Source of the DNA: a virus
Virus record (IMG/VR): IMGVR_UViG_3300022209_000002
Location: 1 to 50,253 of that record
Length of the DNA: 50,253 nt
Strand: one strand, 5' to 3'
Positions 17,717 to 25,218 of the stretch are shown here, one piece after another; position 1 is the stretch's first letter, and the number at the start of each line of letters is the position of its first letter. The position numbers were made by a program, and so were the translations under genes. Under the pieces are notes generated by a model. The model made no database searches. It saw nothing but the letters and a program-made list of their open reading frames with translations, and was not told the origin of the DNA.

Positions 17717-18654
17717 TCGGCATCCTCCGCTCCTGTTGGGATGTAGCCGTGCTCGGCCAGGCGGGCGAGGATCTTATCCACGGCCTTCCGTTTCTTGGTG
17801 CCGGCTGCGGCCAGCTTCTCGACGGTCCCGCCTCCCTCTTTGCGTTTGAAGATGTGTTCGAGCTCATGGTACTCGCGGCCATCCTGCTGGTTGTGGTCCG
17901 CGTGGTGGAAGGCCCCCTCGACGGCCAGCAGGCAGTCTTCCAGCCCGTAAATCTGGAGGTAGCGCCTGAGTCGGGTCTTCCGGTCTTCCGTGAGCACAAC
18001 CCGCTTGCCGTTCTTCTTGGCACGCCAGGACCAGAAGGCGAAGACGGTGCGGGCTTCCCACAGCAGCCGGTGGCGATCGAACACGTCGGGCTCGAGGTCG
18101 TGCAGGGTCTCATTCACCCACTGGGCGGTCTCTTTGGCTGGCACGAGCGCTGTTCCGTTCGCAGAACGGGACAAACTCTCACCCTTTTTAGTAGGTGGAG
18201 ATCCTAACTGGGAATCCTTCTTACTTACTGCATCTGCTTCTACATCTGCTTCTGCTTCTACCGTGACATCGTTACGTGTCACGCTTGGTTGTGACATGTC
18301 ACGCTGCTGGCGACGAAAGCGGCTCTGCCGCTGGGCGTTCATAATCTGTTTGCGGGACCGCATCTCTCGGTATTTCTCGTAGTTGAGTAGGAGCCAGCCA
18401 CCCTCGACCTTCTCGACGCGCCGGCCGCCGTAGCTCTGGTCTTTGCTGTCGATGTCGGGGGCCACAAGGATCTCGAGCGCGCGCTTGCACTCCTCGAGAT
18501 TGACACGGGCCCGGTGGGCCAGGCCGGCCGTCGATGCCTCGACAATGCCGTACTCGTTGGCCATCGCAAGCATCGTAATCCAGACGATCCGGGTGCCGAT
18601 GTCTTCCATCCAGACGGACGAATCGAGGATCGAGCCGAACAGCTTCACATACAT
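17713..18654 (-). CDS. Replication initiator (DnaD/lambda O-like)
   Basis: 313 residues. Residues 1-100 form a winged-helix DNA-binding domain of phage replisome-organiser type (KLFGSILDSSVW, ARVNLEECKRALEIL, GGWLLLNYEKYREM). Residues about 115-165 are a low-complexity linker. The last part (VFAFWSWRAKKNGKRVV to YHELEHIFK) resembles the conserved C-terminal domain of phage initiators that contact the host helicase loader. It would melt the origin and recruit the host replisome. The DNA for the linker is AT-rich and carries repeats, matching the lambda arrangement where the origin lies inside gene O. A repeat of the same kind stands just upstream, suggesting self-control. Confidence 0.78.
   Translation of the reverse strand: MYVKLFGSILDSSVWMEDIGTRIVWITMLAMANEYGIVEASTAGLAHRARVNLEECKRALEILVAPDIDSKDQSYGGRRVEKVEGGWLLLNYEKYREMRSRKQIMNAQRQSRFRRQQRDMSQPSVTRNDVTVEAEADVEADAVSKKDSQLGSPPTKKGESLSRSANGTALVPAKETAQWVNETLHDLEPDVFDRHRLLWEARTVFAFWSWRAKKNGKRVVLTEDRKTRLRRYLQIYGLEDCLLAVEGAFHHADHNQQDGREYHELEHIFKRKEGGGTVEKLAAAGTKKRKAVDKILARLAEHGYIPTGAEDAE
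18171..18302. other. Candidate replication origin inside initiator gene
   Basis: Bases 18181-18260 are AT-rich by local standards (34 of 80 are G/C by my count). Next to them lie GTGACA-8-TGTCAC (18263-18282) and the perfect palindrome GTGACATGTCAC (18291-18302). The first matches the operator-like element at 18680-18712 almost base for base. A binding-site cluster beside an AT-rich stretch within the initiator gene is the known lambda-type origin design. Function is inferred. Confidence 0.6.
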
Positions 18655-18679
18655 TTGCGGCCTCGTAGCGGTGAAGGCG

Positions 18680-18717
18680 GGGACCGTGACAATGCGTTAC
18701 TGTCACGGCCCCGTCAA
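18680..18717 (-). promoter_or_regulatory. Candidate promoter-operator for initiator gene
   Basis: Between recT and the initiator gene, reading on the minus strand: TTGACG (18717-18712), a 17-base spacer, CATTGT (18694-18689, a weak -10). An inverted repeat with arms containing GTGACA and TGTCAC (18686-18691 and 18701-18706, spacer 9) covers the spacer and -10. The same element recurs in the candidate origin. It could equally act as a stem-loop in RNA. Promoter call is weak; the inverted repeat is certain. Confidence 0.5.
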
Positions 18718-18722
18718 GAGTC

Positions 18723-19544
18723 CTACTGGTTCGCCTTCGCCTCCTCGAGCTTGAGTTTCAGCTCGTCCTGCCGGATCCTGGTTTCTTCATCGATCTTGGC
18801 CTCGAGCTCCTCCGCGTCTTCGCCCTCGATCGGCCGTGAAATCTTGCCCGCTTCGGCTCGGTTGTCGATCTCGACCAGATCAGCCAGACCGGGGATCTCG
18901 GTCACAGGTAAGCGCTTGTCGGCGAGGTATTTAATCGCCGATTTCAGGCCCATCCGATCGTACCAGTCCCGCCACGGGATGCCGTCTTTCATCGCCGAGC
19001 TGGCGCGGATCCGGTCCACCTCGGTCCGGTTCATTACGTGGAACACCGGGACCGGGGCGTTCCGGAGCCACGCGATCGCGTAGAAGTACAGGATCTCCTT
19101 GGGGCTCGACCGGTCGATCGAGTAGTCCGGCTTGTGGTGAATGGCCATTGTGCTGCCTTCCTGCACGTCGAACTCGTCTTCGGGGAAGACGGTCTTGGCG
19201 TCCAGCATCAGCACGAGCTGGGACCGGTAGCCGAGTGTGATGAACCCGCGGTAGTCCGGGATCATCTGACAGCGCCGCTTGTAGGGCACCAGGTGGGCCT
19301 CGCGGCCCAGCATGAGCCCGAGCCGGGCGGCATCGTAGACGGCATTGAGCACGCTGTTGGGGCTGCACTCGCCCAGGTCGTCATTCCGCGCGACCTCGAA
19401 TTGGGCGATCCGGACCAGCTGGGCGCCCGTGATCCCCGCCGTGCCCGGAATGATCTCGTCCAGTCGGGCCGCCCGCTTGTTGAGCATCTGGACGGCGGTG
19501 AAGTCTTTGCCGTCGATGGTGACGGTCGCAAGGGCTTTACCCAT
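18723..19544 (-). CDS. recT: RecT-family single-strand annealing protein
   Basis: 273 residues from the ATG at 19544, overlapping the end of the exonuclease gene by 8 bases; the open frame upstream to 19637 is not needed. RecT proteins coat single strands and anneal them to a complement. Family features are the CSPNSVLNAVYDAARLGL segment, LVPYKRRCQMIPDYRGFITL, and the GYRSQL motif, then a charged C-terminal tail (EAKIDEETRIRQDELKLKLE). Paired with the upstream YqaJ-type nuclease it forms a two-gene recombination system like lambda Exo/Beta. Confidence 0.9.
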   Translation of the reverse strand: MGKALATVTIDGKDFTAVQMLNKRAARLDEIIPGTAGITGAQLVRIAQFEVARNDDLGECSPNSVLNAVYDAARLGLMLGREAHLVPYKRRCQMIPDYRGFITLGYRSQLVLMLDAKTVFPEDEFDVQEGSTMAIHHKPDYSIDRSSPKEILYFYAIAWLRNAPVPVFHVMNRTEVDRIRASSAMKDGIPWRDWYDRMGLKSAIKYLADKRLPVTEIPGLADLVEIDNRAEAGKISRPIEGEDAEELEAKIDEETRIRQDELKLKLEEAKANQ

Positions 19545-20613
19545 GAGTCGGCTCCTGGTCGCTGATATGATAGACCCGCAGATCCTTGTACCGGCTGGGG
19601 TTCTTCCGGAACGCCTCGAGATCGGCGCGCAGCTCACCGGCCCGCACGTCAGCCTGAATCAGCGCAACGGCTTGGTCTTCTCCCATCCACGTTTGAAGCA
19701 GCTGCATGAGCCACGCCTGCACCCGCAGCGGATCGAGCAGGCCCGCGCCGAGTAGGCGCTTGGGGTCGATCGCACCCTGGCGCTCCCGCTCTTTGAAGTA
19801 GACCCGGGCGCCGGCGCCCTCGAATTGGCCCAGGTGGCCGCACTCGTCCCGCAGCGCTTGGCGCGCCTCCTCGTACAGCTCGTCGGCCTCCTGCTTGAGC
19901 GCTTTCATGTCCTGGAGCTTCTCGATGATGGCCCGCCAGCTCGGGTCCGTCCGGGGCTCGACCTCGCCCTCGACTTCGGGTAGGTCGATCGTCCATTCCG
20001 GGTCGCGTGGCTTGGGTGGCTGCTGGGGTACGACGTGGTTGTACCAGAAGTGCTCGCACACCTCGACGACCTGTTGCTGGATCGCCGGCTCGATCACGAC
20101 GGTTGGCGTGACGAATTGCCACGAGTCCGGCTGGAGGACAGCAAACGTGACCCAACGGTGCTTGCACAGCGTTCCGTAGTGGATGCCCTGGAGCTGGTTG
20201 TGTTCTGGGAGGCCGCGATCGACCACCTTCTTGAAGACGCCGCGCATCATGGTCTTCGCCTCGAAGACGCCGCGCTCGTCCGTGACCTCCTTCACGTCGT
20301 CGCGGGCCATTACCAGCGAGTCCGGGTGGCCGATCATCCATTTGTGCTCCGGATGGCGGCGGAACCGGGCGGGCTGGAGGCGCCGGCCAGAGCGCAGCTT
20401 GTAGAGCTGGCGGATCACAGGCTCGAGGAACCGGCCGCGCTCCTGGACGGGGGTGGGGGCTTCGTCAGGCTCGACTTCTCCCGTCTTCTCGAGGTACACA
20501 TCGAGCGCATTTCGGTACGGATCGACGCCCACGATGGCGCCGACATCCGAGCCACCTATTCCGGTCAGTCGCCGTCGGTGGAACTCGGCTCGGCTGCTCT
20601 TTGGGGTGTGCAT
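19537..20613 (-). CDS. YqaJ-type phage exonuclease
   Basis: 358 residues. Family signs of the lambda exonuclease/YqaJ fold: TGIGGSDVGAIVGVDPYRN near the start, GHPD (about residue 105) and the catalytic FEAKTMM (E-x-K) soon after. The enzyme resects double-strand ends 5' to 3' and hands single strands to RecT, whose gene overlaps its end. The C-terminal third is an added helical part (KALKQEADELYEEARQAL). A good AAGGAG site precedes ATG 20613. Confidence 0.88.
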   Translation of the reverse strand: MHTPKSSRAEFHRRRLTGIGGSDVGAIVGVDPYRNALDVYLEKTGEVEPDEAPTPVQERGRFLEPVIRQLYKLRSGRRLQPARFRRHPEHKWMIGHPDSLVMARDDVKEVTDERGVFEAKTMMRGVFKKVVDRGLPEHNQLQGIHYGTLCKHRWVTFAVLQPDSWQFVTPTVVIEPAIQQQVVEVCEHFWYNHVVPQQPPKPRDPEWTIDLPEVEGEVEPRTDPSWRAIIEKLQDMKALKQEADELYEEARQALRDECGHLGQFEGAGARVYFKERERQGAIDPKRLLGAGLLDPLRVQAWLMQLLQTWMGEDQAVALIQADVRAGELRADLEAFRKNPSRYKDLRVYHISDQEPTHG

Positions 20614-20730
20614 CTTGCCTCTCCTTCGGTCAGGGTCTAAATTGTCCTCTTCGGAGGGTTGTGAACGCTGCTCACGTAGTACGCGCGCGTCCAGTCACCT
20701 CACGCAAGGTTCTGCGGCCAACCGTGTGGG
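20614..20730 (-). other. Intergenic leader upstream of the exonuclease gene
   Basis: A 117-base gap, one of the longest in the early block. It holds the ribosome site for the exonuclease gene and some short inverted repeats (GTGAGCAGCGTTCAC on the minus strand; CGCAAGGTTCTGCG at 20703-20716 on the plus strand, loosely like the early operators). No -35/-10 pair of fair quality is seen, so a promoter here is only possible. Confidence 0.35.
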
Positions 20731-21156
20731 TTAGCGCTCCGACTGGGCGCGCGCTCCTCCCCTCTCGGCCTCGAGCTCCACGGCCACGATCTCAAACCAC
20801 CAGACCAACAGCGTCACGGTCCACTCGTTGTCGTTGGCCAGGATCATGAGCTCTGGGCGGGCCGGCCAGTCGATCGGCAGCCAGGTCCAGGCCCCACCAT
20901 GATCGTCCAGGCGGGCGACAAACCAGTAGTCGACTGCCCGGCTCGATTCGATCCCGTATCGGCCGAGATGGTGCCGCACGTGGTTCGCAGACGCCGGCAC
21001 GATCAGGAACGCATAGTGGCTGGCGTCGCCTGGCTCGAGCTTGACGACCGCGGGCTCGCCGCGGGCCAGCACACGGACCAACTCGCGCAGCTCGATGTTG
21101 ATGGGTTCGGGGTTCATCTGCTTCCCCGTGTGGTACAGCAGGTCTGCGTGCATCAT
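20731..21156 (-). CDS. Early protein, unknown
   Basis: 141 residues, starting in a 4-base ATGA overlap with the HTH gene. It is mixed strand and helix with several tryptophans (GGAWTWLPIDWPARPELMI, LVWWFEIVAVELE). The end is hydrophilic (ERGGARAQSER). No domain recognised. Tight coupling to the HTH gene suggests co-production. Confidence 0.65.
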   Translation of the reverse strand: MMHADLLYHTGKQMNPEPINIELRELVRVLARGEPAVVKLEPGDASHYAFLIVPASANHVRHHLGRYGIESSRAVDYWFVARLDDHGGAWTWLPIDWPARPELMILANDNEWTVTLLVWWFEIVAVELEAERGGARAQSER

Positions 21157-21446
21157 CGCAACACCTCGTCCAGTTTGGATTGGATGGATCGCGAGTAGTC
21201 GACGATCCGGCGCACCACCGCGGCCGGTACGGGTCGGTGGCCGTTCTCCCAGCCGTGCCAGCTCCGGAGGCAGACGCCGGCCCAGGCGGCCGCGCGCGCC
21301 TGGGTCCAGCCGCTCACTTGCTGGTTGTTACGGGCGCGGAACTCGCCGGCCTGGGCAAGCCGCCACGCCTCGAGCTCTGGGCCGCTGAGCGCGCCGCGGC
21401 CGAAGTCACGGCTCTGGATGAGCCGGCGAATGGCGGGGGTACTCAT
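21153..21446 (-). CDS. HTH DNA-binding protein
   Basis: 97 residues from ATG 21446; the longer frame upstream overlaps a zinc-finger gene and is not supported. Residues about 45-85 look like a helix-turn-helix of Xre or antitoxin type (WTQARAAAWAGVCLRSWHGWENG followed by PAAVVRRIVDY; here only the pattern matters). A serine/arginine tail follows. It is the best regulator candidate in the early block and could bind the operators at 25.2 and 27.65 kb, though nothing links them directly. Confidence 0.68.
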   Translation of the reverse strand: MSTPAIRRLIQSRDFGRGALSGPELEAWRLAQAGEFRARNNQQVSGWTQARAAAWAGVCLRSWHGWENGHRPVPAAVVRRIVDYSRSIQSKLDEVLR

Positions 21447-21613
21447 TGCGCCTTCCCGTTGCCACGCCGGCCGGTCGATACGGCGCGGACGCGCTCGAGG
21501 ACGCGGTTGATCGTCTTCTGCACGCATTCGAGGTTCCGGCAATAGGCCAGGTCGTTGACGTGCCCCCATATCTGGTCGCTGCCGCACACGACGCACTTCT
21601 CGGTGGTCGTCAT
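21443..21613 (-). CDS. 56-residue zinc-finger protein
   Basis: A short gene from ATG 21613 to TGA 21443, linked by 4-base overlaps on both sides (ATGA with the membrane protein upstream and with the HTH gene downstream). It reads CVVCGSDQIWG near the start and CRNLEC after it, a compact Cys4 zinc site, then a basic helix (INRVLERVRAVSTGRR). Coupling on both sides makes it convincing despite its size. Confidence 0.72.
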   Translation of the reverse strand: MTTTEKCVVCGSDQIWGHVNDLAYCRNLECVQKTINRVLERVRAVSTGRRGNGKAQ

Positions 21614-21933
21614 GTTTTCCTCGTTTCGTCGATCAGGCGCTCGATTGCGCGCTCCTGGTCGTTGGCCGGTGAGAACCCACTGTCCGGGGTATGGGCAGTA
21701 AGGTCCGTCCCGTTGGCGTCCGTGAACGTGTCATGGGCCAGCGCCGACCTCAACAGCACTCGGGCGCGGATCGCTTGCCGCTCGAGCTCGCGCGCTTCGG
21801 CCTTGTTGATCAGCGCCGCGGCCGCGAGCAGCATGGCCCACGCCTCGTTCTCGAGCAGCGCCAGGCCGAGCACCAGCGCCACCATCGCGGTGTAGATCGG
21901 GCCGGCATACAGCAACCTCCAGACTCCTAACAT
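21610..21933 (-). CDS. Small membrane protein with lectin-like peptide
   Basis: 107 residues. Two hydrophobic stretches at about 6-25 and 29-42 suggest membrane association. The second half has a charged helix, then HDTFTDANGTDLTAHTPDSG, which closely matches the start of the lectin-like tail protein at 6690 (DTMTDTDGVLITAHTPD), and then a short charged end. There is no room for the whole lectin fold. It may be a remnant, a shared docking peptide or chance convergence. It overlaps the zinc-finger gene by 4 bases. Confidence 0.65.
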   Translation of the reverse strand: MLGVWRLLYAGPIYTAMVALVLGLALLENEAWAMLLAAAALINKAEARELERQAIRARVLLRSALAHDTFTDANGTDLTAHTPDSGFSPANDQERAIERLIDETRKT

Positions 21934-21959
21934 GTGGTCTCCCCCTCTCGGAGCTGGGG

Positions 21960-22262
21960 TTAGGCGGTGCCGGCGCGGCGCGAGCGTAGACTCGTGGGTT
22001 TCACGTGCCTGACAGCCCAGGAATAGCCGCAGGACTCGGAACAGAATCGGCCGTTGCCCTCGATGCCCCAGCCGGCCTGGAAGCTCACACTGAACGGGAA
22101 GTCTTCCTGTGTTCGGCGTCGGCGCGGGCGCCGAGCGGGATCCAGGAGGTCGACGAAATCCGCCGCCTCATCATCCGACTCGAAGCTCCGCTCGAGCCGG
22201 TACGCGCGCAACGGTTTGTCGCAGCTCACGCACTTCGGTCCGTCGGTTCGTTGCTTCGCCAT
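21960..22262 (-). CDS. Zinc-binding early protein
   Basis: 100 residues from the ATG at 22262, sharing a base with the exonuclease stop (TGATG). CVSCDKP near the start and FCSESCGYSW near the end give the four cysteines of a zinc site, separated by an acidic, Arg-rich linker. The spacing resembles treble-clef proteins common in phage early regions. Role unknown. Confidence 0.68.
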   Translation of the reverse strand: MAKQRTDGPKCVSCDKPLRAYRLERSFESDDEAADFVDLLDPARRPRRRRTQEDFPFSVSFQAGWGIEGNGRFCSESCGYSWAVRHVKPTSLRSRRAGTA

Positions 22263-22996
22263 CAGATCGCCAGTCTGACCCGATCGTACAGGTCGATGAG
22301 GGTTTGCATCTCCTGGGTGCCGTAGCGGGCCAGCTCGTCCCACTGGCCAGCGAGCGCCCAGCCCAGGACGTGGTGCCCCGCCTCGCGTGCCTCGATACCG
22401 AACGCCTCAGACCACACGCTCAACGTCCCTCGAGCTCGCCGGTCGCCGTCGCTGAACAGCAGCCGCAGGTCGATGTGCTCCTGGTGCCGGTAGGGGTAGA
22501 GCAGCTCGTACCACTTGAACGTCGGCAGCTGGATTCCCAGGAGGGCCGACCGCCAGCGCATCATCGGCAGGTCAAAGCCCTTGCCGTTGAACGTGACTAG
22601 CACCTTCCGGGTCTCGAGTGCCCGGGCCACGAGCCGCCAGCTCTCGCGCAGGATCTCCCGCTCGAGGTCGCGCTGCTCGAGCTCGGTGAACTCATCCCAC
22701 GGGTTTGGATCAGCGATGGTGGACACCTGGACCGTCTTGGTCTGGATCCCCTTGGTGTCGTCAAGCCAGCCCATCGAGACACTCACGACCTGGCCGGTGA
22801 TTGGGTGGCAGGCCGGGATGGTGCCCGTGATTTTCAGCGGGTACTTCCCTTGCTCGATGGCGACGGGTTCGCCGGCCTCGCCCTCGGGCGCGTCAGTCTC
22901 GATGTCGTCGCTGTCCATCTTGTACGGATCGCGCCACCGTCGTTGCGGCACGGTCTCGATGTCCAGGGCGAACGGTGCTCCTCGTGGTGGGGCCAT
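22262..22996 (-). CDS. 3'-5' exonuclease, RNase H-like (DnaQ/PolB exo type)
   Basis: 244 residues from the ATG at 22996, in a TAATG junction with the upstream gene; the frame to 23194 lies over that gene. Motif I is FALDIET (D-x-E) near residue 10, motif II is VTFNGKGFDLPMM with the Asp of the DEDD set, and the end carries RYGTQEMQTLIDLYDRV, fitting motif III. Such enzymes proofread or trim 3' ends. With no polymerase encoded here, it probably acts on host-made DNA or on recombination ends. An acidic insert follows motif I. Confidence 0.78.
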   Translation of the reverse strand: MAPPRGAPFALDIETVPQRRWRDPYKMDSDDIETDAPEGEAGEPVAIEQGKYPLKITGTIPACHPITGQVVSVSMGWLDDTKGIQTKTVQVSTIADPNPWDEFTELEQRDLEREILRESWRLVARALETRKVLVTFNGKGFDLPMMRWRSALLGIQLPTFKWYELLYPYRHQEHIDLRLLFSDGDRRARGTLSVWSEAFGIEAREAGHHVLGWALAGQWDELARYGTQEMQTLIDLYDRVRLAI

Positions 22997-23214
22997 TAGG
23001 GCGCTCCTCGGTGGATGGCTGGCGACGGGTCGCGCGAGCGATCGCGCTTGGGGTGTCGCGTCAGGGTGAGCACGTTGTTGACTGCCTCGAGCAGCGCCGG
23101 CGTCGGGTTCGGCTGATCGAGTGCCGCGTTGAGCAGCCGGCGCGCGGCCTTCCCGTGCTTCTTGTCTTTGTGCTGGTCTGGTGGGCCGTCCCACATCTGG
23201 CTAGGACTCGGCAT
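22996..23214 (-). CDS. Small basic early protein
   Basis: 72 residues from ATG 23214. A polar start (KDKKHGKAARRLLNAALDQP) leads to one clear helix (TPALLEAVNNVLTLT) and a basic end (HPKRDRSRDPS). No family recognised. It couples to the exonuclease gene through TAATG and may help it bind DNA, but that is only an inference from charge and place. Confidence 0.62.
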   Translation of the reverse strand: MPSPSQMWDGPPDQHKDKKHGKAARRLLNAALDQPNPTPALLEAVNNVLTLTRHPKRDRSRDPSPAIHRGAP

Positions 23215-23218
23215 AGCT

Positions 23219-23686
23219 CTACTCCTCCTCGTGTCGACGTAGCCGGGCCATGAAGGCCCGCGCTGCTGGTCGGGCCCAGGCCCGGGCGAGGCGCCGGCGA
23301 TTGTTCCGCTCGTGCTGGGGCTGGCACGCGAACATCCAGCGGCACTCGCGCGGCTTCGCCTCGTGAATCGAACAGAGCCCGTCGGGATGGTGGAGTCCAC
23401 ACGGGCGGCTGGTCCACATCGGCCAGGCCCAGCTGGCGTCCTCGCCGGCCCGGAGGCCGTCGGCAAACGGGATGGGCACCAGTGGCTGCTGGCAGTCGCA
23501 CGGCTCCTCCTGGTCGTGGAGCGGGCACCCGATCCAGTGGTCGAACGCCAAGTGCGTGCGGAACAGCTCGCGCGGGCTGCACCCCAGGTGCTGCGCGAGC
23601 CGTCGCACGTCGTTAGGGCCGAGCCAGCCGGGCATGTGTGTGCAGCAGCTCCGGCAGGCGTCACAGGCGCAGCCGGGCGCCGTCAA
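23219..23686 (-). CDS. YkgJ-like CxxCxxCC metal-site protein
   Basis: 155 residues from TTG 23686, a TTGA overlap with the upstream gene; the open frame to 23869 runs over that gene. The start carries CACDACRSCC, the cysteine signature of the YkgJ/UPF0153 family, which binds a metal or iron-sulfur centre. Further cysteines lie at CPLH, CDCQ, CGLHHPDGLCS and CRWMFAC. The end is basic (NNRRRLARAW). The biochemical role of the family is unclear. A rare TTG start is the weak point. Confidence 0.65.
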   Translation of the reverse strand: MTAPGCACDACRSCCTHMPGWLGPNDVRRLAQHLGCSPRELFRTHLAFDHWIGCPLHDQEEPCDCQQPLVPIPFADGLRAGEDASWAWPMWTSRPCGLHHPDGLCSIHEAKPRECRWMFACQPQHERNNRRRLARAWARPAARAFMARLRRHEEE

Positions 23687-24525
23687 ATCCCGAGAGCCGT
23701 GAGCCCGGGCGATTGCTTCCCCTCTAGGGCTCGCCGGGTGTAAGCGATCGCATCCCGGCCCGCGTTGTTCAGGTGGCGCAGCCACACCACCCGGGTCGGG
23801 CTCCAGCGCCACCCGTAGCGGCGCATGAGCTGGCACGTGGGCCGATCGGGTTTCGTGTCGAACTCCCACCAGATGCGGTTCTCTTCCGGGTGCTCGGTGA
23901 TCTTGTAGCCGGGCCCCTCGATCGCCGGCGTTGGGCTCGCGGTCTCCGGATCCGGTCGGCTTTCCAGCTCCTTGATGCGGTCCCGGACGCGCCGGATGTT
24001 GGCGCCGAGATTCTGGAAGAAATAGCCCGGGTACACCTTGTGCTTGTCCGGTACCCAGGGCGCGCCGGGCTCCTGCTGGCTCTGCATCGTGGCGTCAATT
24101 CGCGCGGCGGTGTCGTCCCTCATGTCCGGGAACCCGCGCAGCGTGCTATGCTTGCGCCAGTAGGCGTTGATCTGTTTCGCCTGGTCGCGTTGGCGCTCCA
24201 TCGTGGCCAGCCCGGCCTGTAGCTTGGCGACCGCGCCGGGGTCGTCGCTGCTGATCCCACCGCTCCCCACTCTGGCGGCGGCCGCCTCGAGCCGCTTGGC
24301 CTCGTCGGTCGCCTCGATCGCCTTGCGGGTGTTGGTGTGCATCTTCTCGATGTCGCGGCGGTGCCGCTTCTCCGAATGGTGGCCGACTAGGATGGGCTGG
24401 CCCTGCATCACCCGGCCCAGGTCGTCGCTCGTGGCGTGCCGGCGCTCGGCTTCGGCGCGCAGTCGTGCGGCCTTGTTCCGCATACGCTCGCGCCGTGCCT
24501 CTTGGCGTGTCTCGTAGTCGTTCAC
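23683..24525 (-). CDS. DUF3560-like protein
   Basis: 280 residues from GTG 24525 in a GTGA overlap. The first 100 residues match the DUF3560 pattern: a charged helical start (YETRQEARRERMRNKAARLR), then PILVGHHSEKRHRRDIEKM. The rest holds coiled-coil-like helices and a C-terminal strand-rich part (ENRIWWEFDTKPDRPTC, YGWRWSPTRVVWLR). DUF3560 proteins occur on plasmids and phages; their role is unknown. The gene follows the promoter at 25.2 kb as second in the operon. Confidence 0.75.
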   Translation of the reverse strand: MNDYETRQEARRERMRNKAARLRAEAERRHATSDDLGRVMQGQPILVGHHSEKRHRRDIEKMHTNTRKAIEATDEAKRLEAAAARVGSGGISSDDPGAVAKLQAGLATMERQRDQAKQINAYWRKHSTLRGFPDMRDDTAARIDATMQSQQEPGAPWVPDKHKVYPGYFFQNLGANIRRVRDRIKELESRPDPETASPTPAIEGPGYKITEHPEENRIWWEFDTKPDRPTCQLMRRYGWRWSPTRVVWLRHLNNAGRDAIAYTRRALEGKQSPGLTALGI

Positions 24526-25136
24526 TGGAGGATCCCTACCAACTGCTCGAGCTGGCTGCTTGTCAGCTGGACGTGATCGAGCCGCCAGCTCTTGCCGTCG
24601 TAGCTGGTCGCGCGATAGATCCCCGGCAGGTACAGCGTCACGCCCTCGCCGTTGCCGTTCTGACTGATCGATCCGCCCAGCTTGGCCACTAACCGTTCGG
24701 CTTCCTGCTGGCGGGTGTCGATCTCTTCCCGGATCTCGCGCGCTCGAGTCACCATCAGCGCAAAGACGCGGCTGTATTCGGGCCAGAAGCGCCGCGCGAT
24801 GTCGGCCGCAATCTTCTCGGGTGTCTTCGTCAGACTCACCGTAATGCTGAAATCGTGCTGGCGGTTCTGGTTGGGCATTTCGTCCCGCGGTAGGATGTCC
24901 CGCGGTAGGAACGCGCAGGTGCCGCGCGGGTCGTCTGGCCACAGTCCGTCAATGTGCAGCCGGCCCTTGGCTCGGGTTGTGTTCATCCAGACGGCTCGGC
25001 CGTCGGCGTGGGTCAGTCGGGCGCTCCATTGGTTGCGGACCTCTTCCTCGTAGCGCTCGTATCGCAACGCCAGCCGGCTTGCTCTGGCGATCGCGCTTGC
25101 GAGCGCTGGTAGGTTCAGCTCTGCGGGCTGCGTCAT
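24522..25136 (-). CDS. Early protein, unknown; first gene after promoter P1
   Basis: 204 residues from ATG 25136 with a GAGGAG site; about 40 bases of leader separate it from the promoter at 25.2 kb. It has a helical start, a strand-rich middle and a helical region (EIREEIDTRQQEAERLVAKL), then short strands. A 13-base tandem repeat in the gene gives the residues LPRDILPRD. No family recognised. As first gene of a strong promoter it is probably abundant early in infection and could be an annealing, nucleotide or host-takeover protein. Confidence 0.7.
   Translation of the reverse strand: MTQPAELNLPALASAIARASRLALRYERYEEEVRNQWSARLTHADGRAVWMNTTRAKGRLHIDGLWPDDPRGTCAFLPRDILPRDEMPNQNRQHDFSITVSLTKTPEKIAADIARRFWPEYSRVFALMVTRAREIREEIDTRQQEAERLVAKLGGSISQNGNGEGVTLYLPGIYRATSYDGKSWRLDHVQLTSSQLEQLVGILQ
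24883..24910. repeat. Short tandem repeat inside a coding region
   Basis: TCCCGCGGTAGGA occurs at 24883-24895 and 24898-24910, period 15, in frame, giving a repeated LPRD peptide in the gene at 24522-25136. It may be a recent slip duplication. Confidence 0.6.
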
Positions 25137-25182
25137 AGTTGCGCTCCTCGCTGCGGGTGGGGGTGGCTCTGCGTGCCACCGT

Positions 25183-25211
25183 ATAATAGACGCGCAAACT
25201 TTGCGTGTCAA
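25183..25211 (-). promoter_or_regulatory. Early promoter P1 with palindromic operator
   Basis: On the minus strand: -35 TTGACA (25211-25206, perfect), 17-base spacer, -10 TATTAT (25188-25183, 5 of 6). The spacer holds CGCAAAGTTTGCG (25193-25205), and the palindrome extends with one mismatch to 25189-25209. Transcription would start near 25176 and lead into the gene at 25136. The same block recurs at P2 with 19 of 20 identical bases. A repressor on the palindrome would block both boxes. Confidence 0.85.
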
Positions 25212-25218
25212 GCTGGGT

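Noticed and set aside
20703-20716. CGCAAGGTTCTGCG as a third early operator
   Set aside because: Only the outer CGCA/TGCG arms agree, and no good promoter boxes lie around it; kept only as a remark in the gap entry.
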